The position numbers and the translations under genes are program-made. Of a DNA stretch of 64,000 nt, positions 48,142-58,363 are shown piece after piece; the first letter of the stretch is position 1; every line of letters starts with the position of its first letter. This DNA is from Halicephalobus mephisto. Its lineage: Eukaryota > Nematoda > Chromadorea > Rhabditida > Panagrolaimidae. The stretch spans positions 186,001 to 250,000 of the forward strand of contig SWDT01000066.1 of the NCBI GenBank assembly GCA_009193035.1, read 5' to 3'. The notes under the pieces were generated by a model that made no database searches, was not told where the DNA came from, and worked only from the letters and a program-made list of their open reading frames with translations.

Positions 48142-50304
48142 ATGAGTACACAGGGTTCTCCAGGTGTTAAGAACCTTGTTTTTGCCGGACGTGATAAGGC
48201 TGCGGAAGTCGCTAAACGTCGAGAGCTTCAAGAAAAGGAACGAGAGGCCAAGTAAGTTGCCATGGGGTTGTCGGTGACTGCAATCACTTTTTAGATTGGA
48301 GGCCAGGAGAAAAGAGCATGAGGAAAAGCTGCGTCGAGTAGCCGAGCAGAGGAATCTTGAGCTGGCGTTGAAGATGAAACTGAAAGCTCAAAAAGAATTA
48401 GAACGGTCAAAGGCTGCTTTGGATCGTCGTGCTGCTCAGTTAGAACAAGACAAAGCTAGGAAGCAAGAAATTCTTCAGAAAGCGCATTCGGCGACATCTC
48501 GTACCGCTCAAACCTCCCCGAAGAAAATCTTCGCTTTCGGAAGCTCCACTCCCCGGGAACTGAGCTATTTGGAGAAGCTTTCGAAAGATCAGAAGCAATA
48601 CGACAGAAGGTTGTCGCCTGGGGAGGCCGGGAAATCTCCCACTTCTTCACCTCCTCGTGAGATCAGGAAGTCGAATGCAATGACTGCATCTTTGTATGTT
48701 CCTGCAAAGACTAGTCCTTCAAAGCCGCTGATGAACCGAACTCGTCGACCGGCTGCTGGTGAACCAAAGAATGCACCTGTCAAAAGCTCAGCTATGACAC
48801 AATCACTCTATGTTCCAAGCAACAAGAAAGTTACACCGGTGCGTTCGGCTCCTAAGCCATCTCCACCGAAACGCAGTCCCCCGAGTCGTGAAAGCAAGAA
48901 ACCACCATTGCCAGCTCGTACTGCTCAGAGAACTCCTGAGAAAAAATCTTCCACTCAAGCAACTCCGGACAAAAAAGCTACCCCTCAAACGACTCCTGTG
49001 CCAAAGGCGATTCTGCCTCGCAAGGCCGTTCAAGCTACTACCACCTTGCCTTCTGTCACGGAGTCCCCAAGAAACCCAGAACCAGTTGCTGAACAGGCTC
49101 CGGTTGTTCAAGAAACACAGGACTCAAACGTGTCTGCAGTACTTGAACCTCAGCCAGTTGGTCCTCGTGAAAATGATATTGAAGCCAAGGAGGAGGAGGT
49201 ACATGATACTGAAGTACGAGTAGATACGAATGAGCAAGTTCCTGACGTTCCAGTACACGAACCTGTATTGGTTGCTATGCCTACCCCAGTTATTTTTACT
49301 GAAAACCCCGTCGAAGTTCAAGAGGAACATCGTGTCGAGAACGTTGAAAAGATGGAAAACGAACAAACTGATGTCATCCCCGAAAACAGAGGTTTGGATC
49401 TTTCTTCACTTCTGGAATCCATTGCTGATCCTGTTCCGATTACTCCTGATGAAGACGTTGCTGCAACTGAGATCAAGGAGGAAGAACGTCATATTGCTGG
49501 AATTCAAGAAATGGAAACCACACAAGGTTTTGTTGTTCCAGAAACCCAAGCTTCTGAAACTTCTCTGCTTACTGAACCCATTCCAGTTGACCCTGTTGAG
49601 GATACTATTGTGATCGAGAATGAAGACCATGGTGAGGACAGTGAAAAGAAACCTTCTGCTGTTGTGGAGAGTACCGAGTCACAAGAATCCGAGGAAGCAG
49701 AGAATGCCAGCGATAAAATTGGATCCACTGAAGTTCTTACTGATGGACATGCTTCTATCGTAGGGTTTCATTTCAGGAATAGTTGCATAATGGTGTTTTT
49801 CAGGAACCCTCTCGCATCGAATCTCCAGATAGTGGTAATGCTTTGAGTGCTTCTTCTTCCCCAAAGGAATCCGATTCAGAGAACACTGACATCGCCATTC
49901 GCGTTCAAGAGAACAACATCAAAAACATGGAGCGTCGTGCTCGTCTCAGTGAGATTATGTCCAAGGTTCGCGAGTCTAACGGCTCTCCCAAACTCAATCA
50001 AGATGTTGGCATTGACTCCACTTTGCTGGCTAAGCAGCTGCTTGAACAGCGTCGCCAAGGTCGTAATAACAATGATGCCAATTCAGGTAGCGATTTGGAC
50101 TTATCAGTTGTCAAACCCGACGACAACAATGACGTTACAGCTCAAAAAAATATTGGTCTTTCCCTCTCTGAGGAGATTAAGGAAGCTCAACGCCGAGAAA
50201 TATCGTCTGATATACTTCCTGGTCAGCCCATCTACAACGGAACGGATTACAAGATTGTGGACAACAAAGGCAATCTTCCAGATGATCCTACTCAGATCGT
50301 CTGA
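48142..50304 (+). CDS. Ensconsin/MAP7-like microtubule-associated protein
   Basis: Exons 48142..48251, 48295..49759 and 49804..50304 encode 691 residues. The N-terminal coiled coil (AAEVAKRRELQEKEREAK then EARRKEHEEKLRRVAEQRN) is the MAP7-type microtubule-binding helix. It is followed by FAFGSSTPREL, close to the ensconsin signature. Two copies of an AMTxSLYVP motif follow, then a basic Pro-rich region and a long acidic Glu/Val-rich region. A second helical part (NIKNMERRARLSEIMSKV) near residue 570 may be the kinesin-1-binding segment by analogy. MAP7 proteins recruit kinesin-1 to microtubules. The intron at 49760..49803 is 44 nt. The gene lies close behind riok-1, with an acceptor at 48125. 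Confidence 0.8.
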
Positions 50305-50895
50305 CTTTTCCTGCAATGGCATCTTTGATATGGGTACCTTCTCTGAATCTCAACTGGTAATGCCTCATCTTTAAACAATACTTTGCCCAGCTGCTTGCCA
50401 AACCAAATATGGCTGTTTTATTTAATAACTAACCCTTTGCTCTTTTGTTGTCTAGTCTTTTTACCAAGTGGCCTTATTACTTGTATTCTGTTACTGGGGT
50501 GTAGCATTTCCGTCCAATTCAAGGCTCAGCGAGCAGCAGCTGCTCACTTGTATGACAGTAATTGTAAATTTTTTATGAGAATTGACAAAATATAAAGTGA
50601 GATTATTAGTTCTGGATTTTGGAAAAGATCACTCCTTCTGGAGAAGCTGTGTTTTAGAATTGATCCGAAGAGGCGGAAGGACCGGTTTGGCTGCTTTTTG
50701 AGAAAAGAAATGGTTTGTAAACGTCGAGTGACCAGGATTCCACACACTTTGTTGGAATCCTTGGCCTTTGGGTTGATTTGGTTTTTAGGATTTTTTGGTT
50801 ACGAAATTATTTGAAATTGGGATAATTGCGTTTTCAGAGTGGAGTTTCGTTGTTATTCAATGCGAGAAATCTGCCGACATTCCTGAGACTTGGCC
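50305..50895. other. Intergenic, nothing recognised
   Basis: 3' UTR of the MAP7-like gene and upstream region of the astacin gene. Confidence 0.4.
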
Positions 50896-53360
50896 ATGAA
50901 GATTCCAAAGCTGTTAGAATTTGTTTTTATTTATCTAGTTGTTGTTCTTCAAATATTACCATCAAATGTGAGTTTATGATCTTTTTCTATCTTTTTATAA
51001 AATAATATGTTCTGTTGCGCAATTTTTGAGATAAACTTGTTTTATTCGGTCAAACGATCAAACAAGATTTTCTTTTTCATCTTGCCCTGAGGGAATTTAG
51101 AGTTGTGTAATTGGAATGAATCATCCACAATTGATAGGGATAATTCTAGTCTCAATTCCTCGAACTGATCTCAAAAGTATTCAATCCGCAAGGGAGAATC
51201 CATCAACAGAGTCCTCAACGAGACATGTCAGTGACGAGGAGGACAACGGTGAAAAATCCATTTGACAACATTTTCCAAACTTTGATGTCTCCTCCAATCA
51301 AACCGAAACAAGTCTACCGTCAAAGGCCAGTTACCCCCGCTCCATCTAGACCTACATTGATCCCCCTGGAGGAAGAACCCTTATTGAAAATTTTTCCGAA
51401 GAAAAACAAACCGGCTCGAGATTCTGTCGGAGGAGATAACCCTTTGAGTGTGATTAGTTCTGCTCTACCAAAACCGAATTCCCCGTTTCTGAGACTGGCA
51501 GACAATTTCGGAAAGAACCTCTTCCCGATGCTGGATGAATTGCATGAGTACACAGGGTCTGGAGCGACGGAACCAATCACGGGAGTTTCTGGACTTCCTC
51601 AACCTGGACAAGCTGCTGACGCTCCTCAGAATTCTCCTGCTGACTTCTTGAGTGCTCACAACTTGATGACCGCTTTTTTGAAGGCGACATCGAGGGATCC
51701 GAATAAGAGACTGCGACCTCTCCCGATTATTCACGACGGGACTGAAGCCGGAAGGAATCGACCGTTGATGGATCAGTTGTTTGAGAGTGATATCCTATTG
51801 ACTTCAAAGCAGATGAAAGCGTGGGTTTAATTCTTCTTTGAAACCGACAGACATAAAATTTCAGAATCGTGCTAGCCGAAGCAGAGAGAAAAACTGGTGG
51901 TAGAAGGAGATCCAAACGTAAAGTGATCACAGGAGGAGTTTACAGATGGCCAAAGAACCGACCGATTCCTTTTGTCTTTGGGCATTACGACAGTGAGTTG
52001 AGCCCCACCGAATCAGTTGCGCAATGATTCATTTTCAGAAGAATGGCGTCAAATAATCAGAGGAGGTCTCATCAAATGGGAGAAGGAAACTTGTCTCCGT
52101 TTCTTGGAGAACGGCAATGGCAAGGACAAACTAGAATTCTTCAAAGGATCTGGTTGCTACAGCAGTGTAGGCAAGGTCGGTGGGAAGCAGAAAGTCTCTA
52201 TTGGTGTTGGGTGTGAGGATGTAAGCTTTTCGTAGACTTCCCATATATGAAATTTCGCTTTAGGAAGGAATAGTTTCCCACGAAGTCGGGCATGCTCTCG
52301 GGTTCTGGCACGAGCAGTCCCGGCCAGATCGAGACAAATTCATCAAATTGATCGATGAGTACATTGCCGGAGGAACTGAAGGTAACTTTGCCAAGAGATC
52401 CGACTTGGAAGCCGACGGAATGGGGCTCCCCTACGACCTGGGATCGGTGATGCACTACGGACCGACAGCTTTCACCACTGACTGGGAACAAATTACCATC
52501 AAAACCAAAGACAAGAAATACCAACACACCATCGGTCAGAGAGCAGGACCCAGCTTTATCGACGTCAAGCAGATCAACCGACTTTACTGCAATGACATCT
52601 GCAAGAATGCTCCGACGAGATGTGCCAATGATGGGTACCCAGATCCCAACAATTGCGCCATTTGCAAGTGTCCTCCAGGATTTGGAGGCAAATACTGTGC
52701 CAGAGTGGAGGAAAGCAGATGTGGAGGTGAGTTGACGGCACTTCCCGGGACATGGCAGCATTTGACCCACACTGGGAAGGACAGATGTGTCTGGAGGATA
52801 AAGTCCAACAACGGGAGAGTCAAGTTCATCCTCGACGCTGTTAGTTATCGTTGTGACTCTACTTGTAAATCCTTCGTCGAAATTAAACACAACACCGACT
52901 TCCAGCAGATCGGATTCCGAAGCTGGTGAGTTATGTGGTATTTACGAATCTTCTTCAATCCAAAAATCCTTGTAGTTGCGATGAGAAGGATGTCGAAGTC
53001 CTCTCTGATCAAGGCCAGATCGTCGTCATCCATGATGCATTGAGACTAGCCACAAACCGAGGAGGTTCTTTCGGTCTCCGGTATATCGAAGGTAACTTTC
53101 CCACCTCGAACGCGTCATTAACTTTCCCTTCAGATTCTGGAGCTCCTCTCCCCCGTCCACCTCCCCCAGTCTGGGTTCCGGGACGAGAAAACAGAGCTTT
53201 CCGTGGTGTTGCGGGCAAAGGAAATGTCATCGAGAAGTTCATCCTCAACGCTTTGCCCCGTATCAGAGACCGAAACCGACCTGTCGAGACTTCTGTTTCC
53301 ATCTTTACCGATTATCTTGCTTCTTCGCTTCTGGGGACAACCAGAGACAAGAAGAAATGA
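50896..53360 (+). CDS. Astacin-family metalloprotease with EGF and CUB domains (nematode NAS type)
   Basis: Exons 50896..50967, 51150..51820, 51865..51992, 52039..52220, 52264..52925, 52976..53091 and 53134..53360 encode 685 residues. A signal peptide ([20 protein letters not shown]) leads a Pro-rich propeptide of about 230 residues. A basic GGRRRSKRK site then precedes the catalytic domain. The zinc-binding motif [19 protein letters not shown] and Met-turn SVMHYGP are intact. An EGF-like module ([15 protein letters not shown]) and a CUB domain follow. The tail is proline-rich ([13 protein letters not shown]) and ends in DKKK. Such proteases act outside the cell, for example in cuticle moulting or hatching. 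The last intron (42 nt) has no stop and may be retained. AATAAA at 53380. Confidence 0.93.
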
Positions 53361-53379
53361 AATATTTCAGTATAGAAGC

Positions 53380-53385
53380 AATAAA
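53380..53385 (+). terminator. Poly(A) signal of the astacin gene
   Basis: AATAAA 20 nt after the stop. Confidence 0.65.
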
Positions 53386-53788
53386 CTTTGTTTTCAAGTT
53401 TCAATATCGTTGGGGAAATTTCTTTACGACTTCGGTAATTTGAAGTTTTTCCAACTGAAAATTTCTGTCTTCAAATTGAAAATTTGGATTCTTCTGAGTT
53501 AATTACGATCCTTCCCTCTCAGACATTTTCCTTTACAAGGAGCTTACGGTATTTCAATTTTCTGTCATCTGGATTCTTTGATTACAACTTAAAAAACAAC
53601 TCTATTCTCCTCATGAAAAATAATTGATTCCAGTGATTTCTCAGTGAAATTTTTGATTACCAAATTTACACTTTGAATTTGAAAGTTTATTCAGAATCTT
53701 GAACTAACTATTCTTATATAATTCTTGGAAGAGATCTGCAATCACAACGACCACATCAAAACAAATAAACTCCATGATCACCATTTCT
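53386..53788. other. Convergent 3' spacer
   Basis: Lies between the tail-to-tail astacin and TRM112 genes. TTTATT near 53681 is a possible minus-strand AATAAA for TRM112. Nothing else seen. Confidence 0.45.
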
Positions 53789-54212
53789 TCAGGACTCCAC
53801 TTCATCTTCGTTCGCCAACATGTTGGGAATTCCGTCTCGAATGGTAAATTTGCGACCAGATTCAGGGCATTCCATTTCTCCCTCAATTACGTCAACACAG
53901 TTCATCAATTTGTGAACCTTGGTCAAGAAATCCTCATCGGATTCCCAATTAGACGGAAGTTCAGCGGGGATTGCAGCGACATCAACGTTGGTAGCTTTGG
54001 CAGCATCCACGAGGACAGGATATTCCACTTTCTTGAGCATGGATTTAGTGAATTCTGGATCAAATTCCGCCTCCACTTCCTGGAAACGTCTTCAATTTTC
54101 GAAAACAGTAAAACCATACCTCCACTTTAGAAACTCTCAAAAGAAGCGGGTATCCAACTTTGACATTCTTCAGGAACGAAGATGAAAGGAAATTATGAGT
54201 CAAGAGCTTCAT
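53789..54212 (-). CDS. TRMT112: TRM112 methyltransferase activator subunit
   Basis: Minus-strand exons 54120..54212 and 53789..54079 (intron 40 nt) encode 127 residues, against 125 in human. The protein starts MKLLTHNFLSSSF, typical of the family, and ends with a TRM112 core (MECPESGRKFTIRDGIPNML). TRM112 is a small zinc-ribbon-like scaffold that stabilises several SAM-dependent methyltransferases acting on rRNA, tRNA and release factor. The N-terminal cysteines of yeast TRM112 are not obvious here. The gene lies 161 nt behind the GluRS stop on the same strand. A CTTTTTAG acceptor is at 54238. Confidence 0.92.
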
Positions 54213-54373
54213 TACTAACTTCTCTGATTCGACAAGCCTAAAAAGCGAGGTAAAATCCAGAAATAAGTTAAAAATCAAGTAACCAAGTGACCCAAACACT
54301 TGTAGCCACCAAAAACCATGCAACAATAATTACTTATTCAACAATAAATTCACAATGACAACAAGCAATAATT

Positions 54374-56105
54374 TTATTTCTTTGCTTTCTTCTCCTTTTG
54401 AGGTTTGGCAGTCGGTGGATTTGCGGGTTTGTCGACATCGAATTTCCCCTTCACTTGACCATCTGGAATCTGAATCAATACTAGAGACTCATTACCGTTA
54501 GCAGCCTTATCACAAATGTAGAAACTCTTTCTCTGCAGCTGAACAATATCACCTTTCTTGATATTCTTCACTGCCGGCTCAGCCTTCATTTCGATCAAGT
54601 GCTTGGAATCACGGTCAACAAAGTTTTTCCACTCCTCATCTTTGTCGATGATCGCCTTGCCGATGATTGGGTCGTAAGTCAATACCTGGATATCAACTAG
54701 TGGGTCCGCAAGCCAAGTTACCTTCAACGTCTTCTTGAAATTCTTGTTATCCAAGTCAAGATCAGCATTCACAGAGACAACATGGCCATCCTTGGTCTCA
54801 ACAGCCGTCACCTTCAGATTGCCCCAGTTAACAAATGTAACAGTGTCGTCGACTTTCATCAAATCAGCATCTACCTGTTCGACATAAACGATTGGGCCAT
54901 AGTGAACCGACTTTTGTCCAATGGCGGGGTCCTTTGGATGGAGATTCACCTCAGCAGTTGTAGCCTCTTGTCCATTTACGTGGACTGGGACTAGTTGACC
55001 TTCAAGAGCAGTGTATCTAGGAGCAATTGGGTCAATAACCTTCTTGTTGAAAGCCCAGAGCTTGTCCCATTCCATCACAACAACAGTTCGGCTTCCACCT
55101 TGGGCAAGGATGAACTGCTTCAATCCTTCAATGGTCAAACCACGTCGGAGAATTCCTCGGACAGTTGGCATTCTGGGGTCATCCCAGCCGTCTACAGCAC
55201 CTTCATCGACCAACTGAGTTAGCTTCCGCTTGCTCATGACAGTGTGGGTCATATTCAGACGGGAGTATTCCCAGATGTGGGGTTTTCTCAAACCGAGCTT
55301 GTCGATAATCCAAAAGTATTGCTCATCACGATCATGGTACTCGGTGGTTCTCAAGGCATGAGTGACACCTTCAACGGAGTCGACGATGGGGCAAGCAAAG
55401 TCATAAGTTGGATAAACCCTGAAGTACAAGACCTTCCTACTTACTTCAACAATAGAGAACTTACTTGTACTTGTCGCCTGTTCTAATGTGAGATTCAGCT
55501 TTGCATCGGTAGATAGTAGGGTCACGAAGTGCACCATTGTTGCTTTTCATATCTATCTTGGCTCGAACACAGCATTGCTGACCACGCTCGGACCCCTTCT
55601 TCATCTCCTCCCAGAGTTCAAAGTTCTGGGCCACAGCTAAACAAGGCTGCTATTAACTCATTGCTTTAGTAGCCAACTTACAGTTATCCCTGTTCTTGGA
55701 GTCAGCCCTAGCCTCACGTTCCTTCCTCATCGTCTCAGTATCGGTGTCATCCACGAAAGCCAGACTTTGTGTGAGCAACTGCTCACAGTAGCCGCTAATC
55801 AAGTCAAAGTAATCGGAAGAATGAGTCCAAACATCGGGCTTGATTCCGAGAAGAGCGAGGTCTTCTTTAATAACTTCCTCAAAATGGGCATTCTCTTTGG
55901 CCGGATTCGTGTCGTCGAATCTCATGATAAGCTTTCCCTCGAACTCCTGTTGGTAATATTGGTTCAAGAGAGCAGCTTTGGCATGACCAATATGGAGATA
56001 GCCACTGGCTTCAGGAGGGAACCTGACGACGACTTCTCCCTTGACGGCTCCAGGAAGATCCACAAACTTTCCTCGATCCTCTGTCTGTTTAGCCTTGCCG
56101 GACAT
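54374..56105 (-). CDS. ears-1: Cytosolic glutamyl-tRNA synthetase, stand-alone
   Basis: Minus-strand exons 55682..56105, 55465..55636 and 54374..55418 encode 546 residues. The class I signatures are seen as [14 protein letters not shown] and [14 protein letters not shown]. The core matches the animal EPRS GluRS half closely ([55 protein letters not shown]). The beta-barrel anticodon-binding region completes it. The protein ends with a Lys-rich tail. There is no WHEP repeat and no prolyl-tRNA synthetase fusion, unlike most animals; C. elegans also keeps the two enzymes separate. The N-terminal GST-like domain is also absent, giving a compact enzyme. AATAAA overlaps the stop. Confidence 0.95.
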
Positions 56106-56490
56106 GTTGGACTGAAACAGCTAAAATTAAAGGTGATCATCGCGAATAATAACGCGAATTATCCCAAACTGAGACAGTGAATAATCGATTTAATGTTACT
56201 TTACAATGAGGGATTAACGATGACGAAAGAGCAGAATATGAGAATTACATACATACAATCCACGAAATCAAGAAAGTCCATGTAATAATTAAAGGGAAAG
56301 TATGGATTCTGCCGTAGGAGGAGGAAAAGATGATGCAAAATTACACAACTTGAGGACATGACAATTGCAGTCAGAAACTGCCCCAAACTCCTTGGCGACC
56401 CAGCCACTTTTAGCCATGCCAGCGTCGTTTCGATTTTCCCCTCTCGCTGGTTATTGTTTGCAATTGTTGGAGGATTAGTTCTCGCTTAAA
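56106..56490. other. Divergent promoter region
   Basis: Shared 5' region of the minus-strand GluRS-TRM112 pair and the plus-strand MED27 gene. No other gene seen. Confidence 0.45.
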
Positions 56491-57733
56491 ATGAGTAATC
56501 CTCAGCCTCATGCCCCTCCTAGTGCCTCAGGCTCCGTCGGAATACAGGGCCATCCGCCTGGAATAGCTGTGAAGAAGGGAACCGACGTTGAGAAGATGAT
56601 GATTCCTCTTTCTGGATGTAAGTCTTGTTGTTCATATATGGATTTTGATTTTCCTCCACAGGTATCCAGAATACGAAGAGAATAAGAGATATCGTGGTCA
56701 ACTCCCAGCCATTTAATGAACTGGATGGCGATCATATCAAAGGACAGCTCGCGATTCGCCAACTGCAGGAACAGGCCAAGCAACTCGATAAATGCTACAA
56801 GTAAGTTCCCTCCACCTTGTCTGTCTTTACACCCATTGCAGTGACTTTGAAAAGCTCGCCAAGAAACTCCCTCCCACAACCCCTATGACTTCCACATTCG
56901 AGATCCTCAGCAAATACGTCAATGAAGCCAATGCAGACATCTTCACGATGGCCAACTTCGACAGGGCTTGCGATGAAGTGTCCTACACGAATTACACTCA
57001 TATCTTCTCCCACATGATCAACGATTCCATGTCAGTAATGTTGAGTCAAAAAAGCCAGTCCAACTTTGGATACGATCCGCCAATCCCGGATTTTACCACC
57101 AACGGCCCCAATGTTCAGCGGATATTCGAGAAGGAAGTCGAAACTTTCTTCGCGGATTATAACAGCAAGACGGTTCCTAAAGGAGGTCCAACCCTGCAGT
57201 TCCAGTTTCTAGAAAGGAGTGTCCTTCACTGCATCATCGAAATCCCCATGAATGCTCCTGTGGTGGGTAAAGACAAGCAAATGATGATGAGCAGAGACAG
57301 CAAGGAGGCCTTCAAGCTTGTTCTTCTCGTCAACAATGGCAACATTGATTATATCAGTATTTATGCCTACAATGAGGAGTATACCTATTTCGACGAGAAC
57401 AGAGTTAATGTAGGTGCTTTTCCTAGCTTGGTGTGTCGAGCTCCAGAATATTCGTTTGCTTTTCAGATCGATATCTATGCTCCCAGCAAATCGGAATTGC
57501 ACCGATCCCTTTCGCAGTTCATCCACAACAACTACCAGGGTTTCGTAAACAGTGGAAAGGGCCGGACGACGGATACCACCACACGTCTCACCTATATTTT
57601 CACAATTGCCTCTAAGATCAGCTTGGTCTTCAACAACGTGTGCCGTGTCTGCCGTAAGCTCTTCAAAAATGGAATGCCACCAGTCAATTTCGATCTTAGA
57701 GCAAAAACAGTAACTCATGAAGACTGTCGATGA
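56491..57733 (+). CDS. MED27: Mediator complex subunit 27
   Basis: Exons 56491..56617, 56662..56800, 56842..57409 and 57467..57733 encode 366 residues. MED27 is a metazoan Mediator subunit joining the head and tail modules of the RNA polymerase II coactivator. The C-terminus shows the family's zinc-binding end: CRVCRKLFKNGMPP, about 14 residues, then THEDC. The N-terminal helices and the RVN-IDIYAPSKSE join fit the family pattern. The last intron (57 nt) is a multiple of three with no stop, so an unspliced form would still be open. I judge it an intron from its GTAGGT donor, TTGCTTTTCAG acceptor and the better family match when it is removed. AATAAA at 57769. Confidence 0.82.
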
Positions 57734-57768
57734 TATCTATTTTGGTTTATTTTTCGGGTTATTTTAGA

Positions 57769-57774
57769 AATAAA
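57769..57774 (+). terminator. Poly(A) signal of the MED27 gene
   Basis: AATAAA 35 nt after the stop. Confidence 0.6.
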
Positions 57775-58030
57775 ATTGAGATGGATTTTGGATGTGAAGG
57801 ATTATTGGTGGCTAGGAACCATCCAACCATGAGGGTGTCTTGTGAGCTTTGACATAAAGGGGCGGGTCGCAGATTTTCCCTGGGTTCTTATGCTACAAAG
57901 TTGAGGAATTGGGTATAGCCTTATTTGATTTCTATCAACTTTCTCTGGTTTTTTTGTTCTTTAATGTTCCCGAACGTTTTCCATAATCAATTATAATAGA
58001 AACTTTGAATTATTTCAGAAAACTTGGACC

Positions 58031-58331
58031 ATGTCTCACGTCCTTGGCTCCACTTCCGTTTCTGACTTTTACAAACTTGAAAATTACCAGGTTGGTCATT
58101 AACCTATTCAAAAACTCAGTTTTATCTAGTACGGAATCCATGTGACTGATTTAATTCTGTCTGGAATTGAACCAAGAACATCCGGTCATACGTCCACATT
58201 AGTTCATGGGGCGTGAAAATTCCCGAATTAAAAAACTCCATAAAAATACAAATCTTTCCAGGCAGAAGAAAGGAAACATGCTCAGAAAGATGAGAAAGAA
58301 AGCAGAGAACTTCATGGAGTCGATACAATGA
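58031..58331 (+). CDS. Orphan 70-residue protein upstream of NAD synthetase
   Basis: Three small exons, 58031..58090, 58130..58212 and 58262..58331, join in phase across introns of 39 and 49 nt. The product starts MSHVLGSTSVSDFYKLENYQ, continues YGIHVTDLILSGIEPRTSGH, and ends in a basic helix (KKGNMLRKMRKKAENFMESI). If the second intron is retained, the frame stops at 58216 after 48 residues. A TATTTCAG acceptor lies just before the ATG. No family recognised. It could be the leader region of the NAD synthetase transcript, whose start is 33 nt further on. Confidence 0.5.
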
Positions 58332-58363
58332 ACAGACAAATCTTCACTCAATTCAATAGATAC

